Positions 55,931-64,000 of a stretch of 64,000 nt of DNA are shown piece after piece. The stretch's first letter is position 1, and each line of letters starts with the position of its first letter. Origin of the DNA: Flammeovirgaceae bacterium SG7u.111 (lineage in GTDB: Bacteria > Bacteroidota > Bacteroidia > Cytophagales > Flammeovirgaceae); contig CP139021.1 of assembly GCA_034044135.1 (NCBI GenBank), positions 4,293,635-4,357,634 on the forward strand, in the 5' to 3' direction. The notes beneath the pieces were generated by a model. That model was given only the letters and a program-made list of their open reading frames with translations. It had not been told where the DNA came from and did not search any database. The position numbers and the translations under genes are program-made.

Positions 55931-56037
55931 AGGCAAAAGCCAAAATAGTTTTGAGGATTGGGCTTCTTTTCCCGAAGTTTGGATTCATAAAAAACATGAA
56001 TTCTTAGTACATTCCTTACACGATAGTTTTTATTAAG

Positions 56038-56583
56038 ATGAAAAAAGAAAACCCTTGGAAAACCCTTTCGGAAAAAGAAATTTATGACAACGCCTGGATC
56101 CATGTATCGGAACATCAGGTAATTAACCCTAGAGGGGGCAAAGGAATTTATGGGTTGGTGAGTATGAAGAACTTGGCCATTGGCATCATTCCTTTGGACG
56201 AAAACCAAAACACTTGGTTGGTAGGTCAGTACCGTTATCCTTTGGAAGAATACTCTTGGGAAATCCCGATGGGGGGTGGGACTAAATCCGACACGGCTTT
56301 GCAGTCAGCTATGCGTGAATTGAAGGAAGAAACAGGTTTGACAGCGGGAAAATGGACCGAGTTGATGAAAGTGCATACATCCAATTCCGTTACAGATGAA
56401 ACAGGGTTTGTCTTCTTGGCAGAGGAGCTTAGCCAAGGGGAAACCGAGTTTGACGAAACCGAAGATTTGCAAATCAAAAAACTTCCCTTTAAAGTAGTGT
56501 ATCAGATGACATTAGATGGAGAAATCACCGATGCCATTAGTGTGTGTGGAATATTGAAAGCAGGACACATCTTAGGTCTGTAA
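56038..56583 (+). CDS. NUDIX hydrolase (ADP-ribose pyrophosphatase-like)
   Basis: A 181-residue NUDIX enzyme. The Nudix box at residues 79-101 reads GGGTKSD...RELKEETGL: the metal-binding REL-x-EE-x-G part is complete, while the first Glu of the box is Asp (D85). SWEIPMGG before the box is typical of the ADP-ribose and ADP-sugar class. It probably hydrolyses nucleoside diphosphate sugars in the cytoplasm. It appears to be a single-gene unit. Confidence 0.92.
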   Translation: MKKENPWKTLSEKEIYDNAWIHVSEHQVINPRGGKGIYGLVSMKNLAIGIIPLDENQNTWLVGQYRYPLEEYSWEIPMGGGTKSDTALQSAMRELKEETGLTAGKWTELMKVHTSNSVTDETGFVFLAEELSQGETEFDETEDLQIKKLPFKVVYQMTLDGEITDAISVCGILKAGHILGL

Positions 56584-56738
56584 CTCTTTTATTTATTGAA
56601 CTAAAAAAATACATAACCCATTCATTTCTAACACCCTCATAATTTTACCGATCATACTAAATCCTTAAAAGCTTTGTTGAGAACAAACTACAGCCTTGAG
56701 TTGTACAGAGTTGATTTTCAATAAATTCATGTTTTTAA

Positions 56739-57593
56739 GTGAAAACAATTTATCCATATAGGCACTTCCTCTGCCTTCTTCTTTTCTGCTCGGGAATTCA
56801 ACTATCTCATGCCCAAGTTTGGGATTTGGCAAATGGAGCAGCTTACCGAGGGCGGGGAAATACTGGACTGAACAAAAGTGATGAATGGTCGCTGCATAGC
56901 AATATTGCAGGCATGGCTAGGCTCAAATCCATCGCTTTTACCAGCAGCTACCAAGAGCTTTACGGACTTTCTGCTTTCACTACCCTTGCCGCAGGAGTAA
57001 GCGTTCCTGTTAAAGAACTTGTAGTGGGAATCCAGGTCAAGAAGTTGGGAGACAAAGTCTACAGTGAGCAAATCGCGGGGCTTGCCCTCGCCCATCAGCT
57101 TGGAGTTGTTCAGCTTGGTCTCAAAGCAAATTTTCTTCAAATCAATCAGTTGGGGTTAGGAAGTATCACCGTTCCTTATGTTGAATTTGGCGTGATAACC
57201 AAACTAAGCGACAAGGTTTATTTAGGGGCACACTTGTTCAATTTGACCCAGGCTAGCATTACAAATGAGTACAAAGAGCGAATTCCTACAAGAGTTCAAT
57301 TGGGTATAGCTTACAAAGCTGCCGAAAAGCTGTATTTGAATATGGAAATTGAAAAGGATTTGGAGTACTCTCCCCTACTCAAAGCAGGTTTGGAATACAA
57401 AGTGATTGAACTGCTTCGACTCCGAGCAGGCGCAAACATCCCCAGCAAACAAAACTATTTCGGTTTGGGCTTGGAGCTAAAAAACTTGACCATAGATTAT
57501 GCATATGCACACCATTCACACCTTGGAGCTTCGAGCGAACTTTCCCTCAGCTATTTGCTAACCCATCGAAAAAAGGTTATTAAAAAACAGTGA
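56739..57593 (+). CDS. PorV/PorQ-like outer-membrane protein
   Basis: A 284-residue outer-membrane barrel protein starting at GTG 56739; no ATG fits. The signal peptide FLCLLLFCSGIQLSHAQ is clear. The mature sequence (AAYRGRGNTGLNKSDEWSLH, NIAGMA, then alternating strands such as LRAGANIPSKQNYFGLGLEL) has the pattern of the UPF0164/PorV-PorQ group that assists type IX secretion. It overlaps the HhH gene by four bases (GTGA), so the two are coupled. Confidence 0.68.
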   Translation: MKTIYPYRHFLCLLLFCSGIQLSHAQVWDLANGAAYRGRGNTGLNKSDEWSLHSNIAGMARLKSIAFTSSYQELYGLSAFTTLAAGVSVPVKELVVGIQVKKLGDKVYSEQIAGLALAHQLGVVQLGLKANFLQINQLGLGSITVPYVEFGVITKLSDKVYLGAHLFNLTQASITNEYKERIPTRVQLGIAYKAAEKLYLNMEIEKDLEYSPLLKAGLEYKVIELLRLRAGANIPSKQNYFGLGLELKNLTIDYAYAHHSHLGASSELSLSYLLTHRKKVIKKQ

Positions 57594-59659
57594 AACGGGG
57601 CTGGAAAACATATCGCCTTTTTCTAGTCGGATGGCTGGTATTCATCACCAATCCTTTTCAAGCTTTTTCCCAAATAGAAGACATTACAGCTCCAGAAGAA
57701 TCTTTGCAAGAAGGGTTATTTTCTTCTGATGATGAACAAATCTCCACCGGAACTTTTGAAGCTTATGATCAGTATCTCAAAAACCCACTCGACCTAAATT
57801 CTGCCACAGCCGATGAACTTGCCTTACTTTATATTCTTTCCGAGGAGCAAATCCAACATTTTTTGGATTATAAGAAATACCAAGGCTTATTGCTAAGCAT
57901 TTATGAGCTTCAGGCGATAAAAGGCTTTGACTCTTCCACTATCAAACGTTTGCTCCCATACGTGGAAGTGGACACAAGAAAAGCCTTAGGCTACAAAGAT
58001 CCTTTTTTGAAAAGGCTAACAAAACCCGATAAGCATTTCATCATAGTCCGATACTCCCAATCCCTTAACCTGCCTACGGGTTTTTTCCAACAAGACTCTA
58101 CCCCAAAAATCTATGCTGGCAGCCCTGCTCGAACGTATTTCCGCTACCAACTTAGGCGAGCTGGAGATTATAGCTTTGGACTGACTTTGGATAAAGACCC
58201 TGGCGAAAGGTTTCTGCTAAAGGAAGGAAAAGACAAAGGGCTACCCGATTTTTACTCTTTTCATGCCGGCATTTATAACCGAGGGAAAATCAAAAGTTTC
58301 ATTGTGGGCGACTACCAATTCCAAAGTGGACAAGGTTTGCTCTTTACCTCAGGTTTTCACTTAGGCAGTAACGAACCCGTAAAAGCTGTCAACCGATATT
58401 CTACAGGTATTTCCCCCTTCACTTCGGCTATGGAAACGGGCTTTTTTAGAGGAGTTGCTATTACGTTGCAACCGCTGAACAAGCTTTTTTTCTCTACTTT
58501 TTATTCCAACCGAAAGCTAGACGCTGGACTAGAAACAAACGAGGAAGGTAAGCTAATTGCTGTAAGTCTTCCAACGAATGGTTTGCACCGGAAAGAAAGT
58601 GAATATCAAAAGAAAAAAGTATTTGGCGAGCAGGTTTTTGGTGCAGATTTACGCTACAAAAATGGGCCATTCGAACTTGGGTCTTCCATGGTAAAAACCC
58701 ATTTTGAACATCCAATCCAATTACCACTCAAAGACTATAACCTGTTCAACTTTAGAGGGAAAGAACTGCTTGCCGCTAGTGGATACTATAAGTTTAGGTG
58801 GCAAAACTTTTCTTTTTTTGGAGAAGTAGCCACTTCGGGCAAAGATGGTTTTGGCTTCATCAATGGCTTTTCAACAAAGCTCGCTCCCGAAGTTTCCATG
58901 TCTTTCGTCCACCGATCGTATTCCAAAGAATTTACCAGCCTCTACGGTGGAGCATTTGGTGAAAATACAAGAAACAACAACGAATCTGGCGTATTCATAG
59001 GACTGAAGGCTAAACCTGTAAAAGGATGGGAGTTGGCGGCCTTTTTCGATAAGTATCGTTTTCCATGGCTGAAGTTCCGAGTGGATGCCCCTTCGGGTGG
59101 TGAGGGTGCGATGCTCCGGGTAAAGCACAAGCCTAAAGGTTGGCTGATGTGGTATGCCCAAATCAATTACCGCAGCAAAGGGCTCAACTTTCGAGCTGAT
59201 AGCTTGAACATCGATCTGGTAAAACAAACTAAGTTTGTCCAGTATAGACTGAATGCTGATTATACCGCCAACCAATACTTAAAAATGCGCTCTCGCCTCC
59301 AAATGAGCAAGTTCACACATGGCGCATCCAGCATGGGCACCACACTTTTTCAAGACTTCAGCTATGCCCGAGAAAAGTGGAGCTTAGGAACACGCTTCGC
59401 TATTTTCGATACTGATTTTGATACAAGGCAATACGTCTACGAAAAGGATGTGCTTTACTCTTTTTCCGTACCTGCTTACTCTGGAAAAGGCACTCGTTCT
59501 TATCTTATTTTCCACTGGGAACTTACCCACAACATCGACTTTTGGGGCAGGTTCGCTATCACTCATTATACCGAACAATACGAAAAAGGTACGGGGGCAG
59601 ATGCGATTGAAGGAAATATCCACCCTGATGTCAAATTCCAAGTAAAAGTAAAGTTATAA
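57590..59659 (+). CDS. exported helix-hairpin-helix protein with long beta-rich region
   Basis: A 689-residue protein, GTG start overlapping the upstream stop. A signal peptide (FLVGWLVFITNPFQAFSQ) is followed by a helix-hairpin-helix region (about 62-120, DLNSATADELALLYILSEEQ and YELQAIKGFDSSTI), then some 550 residues rich in alternating strands like an outer-membrane barrel (GDYQFQSGQGLLFTSGF, RWQNFSFFGEVATSGK). Such ComEA-like HhH/barrel fusions are common in Bacteroidota but of unknown role. Coupling to the PorV-like gene suggests a shared outer-membrane function. Confidence 0.72.
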   Translation: MKRGWKTYRLFLVGWLVFITNPFQAFSQIEDITAPEESLQEGLFSSDDEQISTGTFEAYDQYLKNPLDLNSATADELALLYILSEEQIQHFLDYKKYQGLLLSIYELQAIKGFDSSTIKRLLPYVEVDTRKALGYKDPFLKRLTKPDKHFIIVRYSQSLNLPTGFFQQDSTPKIYAGSPARTYFRYQLRRAGDYSFGLTLDKDPGERFLLKEGKDKGLPDFYSFHAGIYNRGKIKSFIVGDYQFQSGQGLLFTSGFHLGSNEPVKAVNRYSTGISPFTSAMETGFFRGVAITLQPLNKLFFSTFYSNRKLDAGLETNEEGKLIAVSLPTNGLHRKESEYQKKKVFGEQVFGADLRYKNGPFELGSSMVKTHFEHPIQLPLKDYNLFNFRGKELLAASGYYKFRWQNFSFFGEVATSGKDGFGFINGFSTKLAPEVSMSFVHRSYSKEFTSLYGGAFGENTRNNNESGVFIGLKAKPVKGWELAAFFDKYRFPWLKFRVDAPSGGEGAMLRVKHKPKGWLMWYAQINYRSKGLNFRADSLNIDLVKQTKFVQYRLNADYTANQYLKMRSRLQMSKFTHGASSMGTTLFQDFSYAREKWSLGTRFAIFDTDFDTRQYVYEKDVLYSFSVPAYSGKGTRSYLIFHWELTHNIDFWGRFAITHYTEQYEKGTGADAIEGNIHPDVKFQVKVKL

Positions 59660-60203
59660 GTCCTACTCATTGACTTGTCCCAGCCACGAATTGAATTCAA
59701 TCCCTTGTTAAATGTGATATTTTTTACAACCTTTAAGTACCTAAATACAAAAAATCGTGAATTTTGGACTGTTTCTTTTTCCGCTATGCTTCGTTAAAAA
59801 ATCATTCCGTAGCTAGGCTACATAAGAATTTTTTGTCTCGGCGGGGAACCGCTCGCCTAACGAAAAAATAACCTCGTCCAAATATACGCTTTCTTATATC
59901 CAGATACTTAATACACTGTAAACTAAATAACCGAATGTTTTAATAGTCTTCATTATGTTGATTTTTGAACCCTGCTGATGGTTACTAGTTACTGGTTACT
60001 GACGGTTCGCCGCTACGATTTTCATCAATTGAATGAGCATTACTAAAAAAACTAGCAACGAGCAACCAGTAACTAGCCACAATCAGCGACTATTTTGAAT
60101 TGATAAACAGCTTACAAATACATACGAAAACTTAGTTTATAAGGTACTTAATTGATTTTGTAATAAAAACCAGCTTTTACCTGATTTTTCTGAAGAACAT
60201 TTA
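59660..60203. other. intergenic region with inverted repeat
   Basis: About 545 bases with no coding frame. An imperfect inverted repeat lies at 59974-60087. Another small GC-rich patch near 59835-59865 (GGCGGGGAACCGCTCGCC) can form a short hairpin. Confidence 0.5.
59974..60087. repeat. imperfect inverted repeat
   Basis: GCTGATGGTTACTAGTTACT at the left and AACCAGTAACTAGCCACAAT followed by CAGC at the right pair over about 20 positions around a 65-base centre. It looks like a small mobile or palindromic repeat remnant. Confidence 0.55.
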
Positions 60204-61439
60204 ATGCGTAAAATTGTCATAAGAATATTGCTCATCCTACTTATACTGGACATTCTCTTTATTTTTGGGGTGATGGTTAAAGATGCTATTGACTTTCCAG
60301 AAGTAAACTCTGCGCCTACCCAAGAAGCTCCTCCCGCAATAGAGCCACAGCCTAAAAAAGTAAATGAGGTAAAGCGGTCTCCCGTGAGTATCGAGCTGCA
60401 AAAAATAGAGAAAATCTCTGCTGCCAGAGGGGTAAAATCCTTACTCATGGACAAAAAGGGAGAGCATGTGTATGCCTTCAACCTAGAAGGGATGAGTATT
60501 TTTGAATTTGACAGGAAATCGAGAAAACTCAATAGGGCACTTAAATTTGAACCTACCAAAGCAAAGGGCTTCGATTATATAAAAAAAAAGTGGTTCAATA
60601 ATTCATTTGCAGAAAAGCCTGTAGAAGGATGCCTTTCCCACGATGGAAAATACCTTTGGGTCTCGCTTCACAATGCCGGTGGCGTAGTTGCCTGGAATCT
60701 AAAAGAGCAAGATATGATCCGCCCAGAAATGCCCCATAAAAAAGCGATGGTAATAGCCGGTGACAAAAAGTCTTCTGTATTTCTCCCCTTCATAGAAACT
60801 GAAAAAACACCTAAGGTCATTGCAAAATCCCCTGATGGGAAAAAACTATTCGTGACCAACTGGCACAGCAATTCGGTCAGCGTAGTGGACATCAGTTCAT
60901 TGCTGCATGATGAGTGGAAGTTGGTCAAAAACATTCGTACAGGTGGTGTACCTCGTGGGCTTGCCGTCCCAAGTTCGGGGAATAAAGTTTATGTAGCAGG
61001 CATGGGCAGTGGGAAAATAAGTGTGATTAACCATGAAAAACTAAAGGTCGTTCAAAACATAAGAAGAGGTGCAACACCTCGGCACCTAATAATTGACGAT
61101 GAATATTTGTACGCTTCGCTCTCCAGCCCCGAAAAACTGGTCAAAATCTCTCTTCAAAACTTGAAAGCCGAACAAGAAGCAACTACGATGGACGACCCTA
61201 GGACTATCACCTTTTCTGGAGATAGCACCATGATCATAGCAACTTGCTATTCAGCTGAGCATATTCAAATTTTTTCCGCCAAAGACCTTACGTTGCTTGG
61301 AAGTTGGGAATCGAAGGGAAAACCTGTCGGTGCGGCGGTGTTCCAAAATGGAGACATGTGCGAAGTGTGGTGTTGCAACTATTCGGCTGGAACCATCAAT
61401 ATTTTCACATTTAAAGTCACCTATGAAGCAGAAGCCTGA
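60204..61439 (+). CDS. membrane-anchored YVTN-type beta-propeller protein
   Basis: A 411-residue protein with one N-terminal transmembrane helix (about 5-25, IRILLILLILDILFIFGVMV), a Pro-rich linker (about 35-60) and a propeller from about 65. Blades show the YVTN-like pattern: SPDGKKLFVTNWHSNSVSVV, IRTGGVPRGLAVPSSGNKVYVAG, IRRGATPRHLIIDDEYLYAS. The propeller should lie in the periplasm and bind a ligand or partner. The true function is unknown. The cutC remnant follows immediately. Confidence 0.8.
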   Translation: MRKIVIRILLILLILDILFIFGVMVKDAIDFPEVNSAPTQEAPPAIEPQPKKVNEVKRSPVSIELQKIEKISAARGVKSLLMDKKGEHVYAFNLEGMSIFEFDRKSRKLNRALKFEPTKAKGFDYIKKKWFNNSFAEKPVEGCLSHDGKYLWVSLHNAGGVVAWNLKEQDMIRPEMPHKKAMVIAGDKKSSVFLPFIETEKTPKVIAKSPDGKKLFVTNWHSNSVSVVDISSLLHDEWKLVKNIRTGGVPRGLAVPSSGNKVYVAGMGSGKISVINHEKLKVVQNIRRGATPRHLIIDDEYLYASLSSPEKLVKISLQNLKAEQEATTMDDPRTITFSGDSTMIIATCYSAEHIQIFSAKDLTLLGSWESKGKPVGAAVFQNGDMCEVWCCNYSAGTINIFTFKVTYEAEA

Positions 61440-61446
61440 GCTTATA

Positions 61447-62036
61447 TTCTTGAAACTTGTGTAGAGACTAAAGAAGAAGCCCCCAAGGCTGAAAACCTAG
61501 GAGCTGATCAACTGGAATAGCAGGCTCGATCTCGACGGACTTTCCCCTCTCATTTCCCAAACACTAGACGCTTGTTCTATCCTTGTAAAAGCAATAGTCG
61601 CCCTCAGGGTGGAAACTTTATTTATACCAAACAAGAACTTGAAGAAATGATGAAAGAGATCAAGTTTTCTCAACAATTTCCATTAAAAGAACTGGTACTT
61701 GGAGTTTCCAAGCCAAACGGCAGGCTCAATATAGAAGATATCCGTCTTTTATGTAAAAAAGCTTATCCCCAGAAAATAACCATCCACAAAGCCATTGACC
61801 TTTCGCCCCAACCTTTGGAAGACTTAAAGGATCTTTTAGAAATAGAAAACATCACAAGTGTATTGATGCCCACAGCCATGGAAGACCATGAAGTCCTTAA
61901 CAAACTATCGAAGCTATCTGAGGGTAAAATAGCTATTATAGCTGCCGGAAAAATAACAAACAATAATATTAAACAGGTGGCTTCCCTTATTCATACCACT
62001 GTTTTCCATGAAAGGAAAATAGTTGGGCAATTGTGA
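61447..62036 (+). pseudogene. cutC remnant
   Basis: Pieces of a CutC-family protein in different frames: LETCVETKEEAPKAENLGAD at about 61452-61516, then SRLDLDGLSP at about 61517, then RPQGGNFIYTKQELEEMMKE to the end (VLGVSKPNGRLNIEDIRLLC, TIHKAIDLSPQPLEDLKDLL, IAAGKITNNNIKQV). At least two frameshifts and the loss of a central part separate them. The surviving downstream frame of about 150 residues lacks the N-terminal barrel strands. The family is linked to copper homeostasis. No functional product is expected. Confidence 0.65.
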
Positions 62037-62324
62037 CTTTTAGGTGCAAATGTTGCTCAAATAAAAATACAATAAATAGTTAGTATGTAGGTTTTAAGCA
62101 AAACAAGTAATAATTTTATTGTTGATTATTATATTTGGTTAACAATTATTCGGTATTTTTGAATCGATTATAACCTTTTTCCTCATATCGATACCTAATG
62201 GATGAATTCTCCTGATAGTATAGCCCTAATTTAATCTATTAAATTACCTCTATTATCCTCAAGCTATAAGACACACTTACTTTTTTAAAAAGGATCTTTT
62301 AAAGAAACAACATAAACAAAGAAC

Positions 62325-63446
62325 ATGAATCATAAAGATGTAAAGTTTCCGAACGAAGCTAGTTCGGAATTTGTAAAAACATTAAAATCCCGAGTAAGAG
62401 ATTACTTTAAGGAAAACAACATATCCCGGTATGGAAATTCCGAAATGGTGCTGAAATCGATCGCAATGATCTCGATGTTCTTCGTACCTTATTTTATAAT
62501 GGTACTCGGCGTTGTGACTAGCCCATGGGCTATCACGGCTATGTGGCTTGCTATGGGCGTTGGCATGGCAGGTATTGGTTTGTCTATTATGCATGATGCC
62601 AACCATGGTGCCTACTCAAAAAATAAAACTGTCAATAATTTGATGGGCTGGATGCTAGATGTAGTTGGTGGAAATGCCAGCAACTGGAAAATCCAACATA
62701 ACGTGCTCCACCATACTTACACCAACGTTTCGGGTGTTGATGAAGATATTTCGCCTCCAAAATTCATGAGGTTCTCTCCACATGAGCCATTGATGAAAGT
62801 TCATAAATACCAACATTTTTATGCTTGGTTTTTCTACGGACTTATGACCTTTGGATGGATTGTAGCCAAAGATTACAAACAATTGATCCGCTATAGGAAA
62901 AAAGGATTTATAAAAGGAGATAACAAGTCTTTCAACATGATTTTATTGAAAGTAACTATAGCCAAAATCCTTTATTATACATATATAATTGCCATACCTA
63001 TATTGGTACTTCCATCACCTTGGTGGATGACGCTTATCAACTTCTTCTTGATGCACTTTGTAGCAGGTTTAATTTTGGGGATGATCTTCCAACCGGCACA
63101 CGTAATGCCTTCTTCGGAATACCCACTTCCTGATGAAAAAGGCAACTTAGAAAACTATTGGGCGATCCACCAATTGCTTACTACAACCAATTTTGCACCT
63201 AAGAACAAAATATTCTCGTGGTATGTTGGAGGCTTGAATTATCAAGTAGAACACCATTTATTCCCTAACATCTGCCATGTCCACTACAGGAAAATCTCTG
63301 GAATAGTGGAACAAACAGCAAAAGAGTACGGATTCCCTTACCATTCTGTACCTACTTTTTCTGGCGCACTTTACCAGCACGGAAAGATGTTAAAACTCTT
63401 GGGCAACAACGAACTCAAGCATTTAAAAGGGTTACAACTACATTAG
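62325..63446 (+). CDS. membrane fatty-acid desaturase (front-end type)
   Basis: A 373-residue di-iron membrane desaturase. The three histidine boxes are HDANH (90-94), HNVLHH (125-130) and QVEHH (307-311). The third box begins with Gln, as in front-end acyl desaturases (linoleoyl/delta-6 type). Two pairs of hydrophobic segments (about 45-85 and 205-260) form the membrane part. There is no cytochrome b5 domain, so an external electron donor is needed. It should introduce a double bond into acyl chains and adjust membrane fluidity. A terminator follows. Confidence 0.9.
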   Translation: MNHKDVKFPNEASSEFVKTLKSRVRDYFKENNISRYGNSEMVLKSIAMISMFFVPYFIMVLGVVTSPWAITAMWLAMGVGMAGIGLSIMHDANHGAYSKNKTVNNLMGWMLDVVGGNASNWKIQHNVLHHTYTNVSGVDEDISPPKFMRFSPHEPLMKVHKYQHFYAWFFYGLMTFGWIVAKDYKQLIRYRKKGFIKGDNKSFNMILLKVTIAKILYYTYIIAIPILVLPSPWWMTLINFFLMHFVAGLILGMIFQPAHVMPSSEYPLPDEKGNLENYWAIHQLLTTTNFAPKNKIFSWYVGGLNYQVEHHLFPNICHVHYRKISGIVEQTAKEYGFPYHSVPTFSGALYQHGKMLKLLGNNELKHLKGLQLH

Positions 63447-63470
63447 AAACCCTTTTAAAGAAGCTTCAAA

Positions 63471-63508
63471 AAGCCGTTTCAACTTATAGGTTGAAACGGC
63501 TTTTTTTA
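63471..63508 (+). terminator. intrinsic terminator after the desaturase
   Basis: A 13-pair stem AAGCCGTTTCAAC / GTTGAAACGGCTT with loop TTATAG and a T7 run. Confidence 0.95.
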
Positions 63509-63712
63509 TTGTTTTTGGACGATTTTTTCACTTTCATGGTGTTTTGGAAAAGATAATAGTATCTTTGCAGAATATTTCAGGAGGGTTTGGTAAATAAGTA
63601 GTAGTCTTTTCGGTAAAGTCACAAATGTTTAACAAGCTCTTTATAAAAGTCCCTATAACAAGAAATATCGTAGTTGGGGGACATTTCCATAATCTTATTA
63701 AACATATAAAGA

Positions 63713-64000
63713 ATGACTTTCGAAGAAACAGGATTACGTCCGGAAATCCTTAAAGCTTTGGGTGAAATTGGTTTTGAAAGCCCTACTCCCATACAAGAAA
63801 AAACAATCCCACATCTTTTAAATACAGATAAAGACCTAATTGCCTTGGCCCAAACAGGTACTGGTAAAACAGCGGCTTTTGGTTTGCCTGTATTGCATTT
63901 GTCGGATACTGAATTTAATAGCACACAAGCTATCGTCCTTTGCCCTACTAGAGAGCTTTGTCTTCAGATTTACAGAGATTTAGACTCTTTCGCCAAATAT
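63713..64000 (+). CDS. DEAD-box RNA helicase, N-terminal part
   Basis: 96 residues are visible before the window ends. The Q motif (GFESPTPIQ), Walker A/motif I (ALAQTGTGKT) and motif Ia (CPTRELCLQI) identify a DEAD-box ATP-dependent RNA helicase, likely a RhlE/DeaD relative for ribosome or cold-adaptation roles. The ATG at 63713 gives the normal family start (MTFEETGLRPEILKALGEIG). Confidence 0.93.
   Translation, partial: MTFEETGLRPEILKALGEIGFESPTPIQEKTIPHLLNTDKDLIALAQTGTGKTAAFGLPVLHLSDTEFNSTQAIVLCPTRELCLQIYRDLDSFAKY

Noticed and set aside
55743-56036. Frame of 97 codons across the porin end
   Set aside because: It runs through the strong terminator and overlaps the porin gene in another frame.

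Overview
The window comes from a Bacteroidota chromosome, most likely a marine gliding member of the Cytophagales. The signs are a type IX secretion C-terminal sorting domain, carboxypeptidase-regulatory-domain TonB receptors, a Bacteroidetes-type sigma-70/FecR iron module, an S46 dipeptidyl peptidase, a DUF4374 lipoprotein and a PorV-like outer-membrane protein. The DNA is moderately AT-rich. No close species assignment was attempted.

Layout. 1-6.6 kb (mostly minus strand): ATP-grasp enzyme, secreted protein, hemerythrin-like ScdA/RIC relative, tRNA-Val with a decayed tandem copy, MltG, and a DPP11-type peptidase. 6.7-8.1 kb: a DUF4238 gene between two perfect 96-bp direct repeats. 8.1-10.9 kb: decayed genes (chimeric amidohydrolase remnant, frameshifted SbtA-type bicarbonate transporter, LysR regulator with an in-frame stop). 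11-16.8 kb: a response regulator, histidine kinase, PepSY-like, PAP2 phosphatase and outer-membrane receptor run. 17.4-23.7 kb: a 2093-residue secreted GH128-type glycanase with LamG, FnIII and two CBM3 modules. 27.2-36.2 kb: a complete chemosensory cluster, cheY-cheA-cheW-porin-mcp-cheR-cheD-cheB. 36.2-43.6 kb (minus): a nitrilase and a sigma/FecR/TonB receptor/DUF4374/PepSY operon for iron uptake.

43.8-45.1 kb: an IS110-family element that has split a copy of a dispersed hairpin repeat. Copies of the repeat near 37.25 and 50.3 kb let the empty site be reconstructed. The noncoding left part of the IS is where a bridge RNA would lie. 46.4-50.0 kb: the strongest candidate for an undescribed system. 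It is a P-loop ATPase overlapping a protein with a degenerate NTPase-like N-terminus and seven near-identical 144-bp TPR units that look recently amplified and homogenised. 50.5-64 kb: ordinary genes (mutS2, lipoprotein, porins, NUDIX, PorV-like/HhH pair, beta-propeller, cutC remnant, fatty-acid desaturase, start of a DEAD-box helicase).

Several genes carry single-base frameshifts (sbtA, the 23.8-kb gene, the IS110 transposase, cutC). They may be real decay or assembly errors, and reads would decide.
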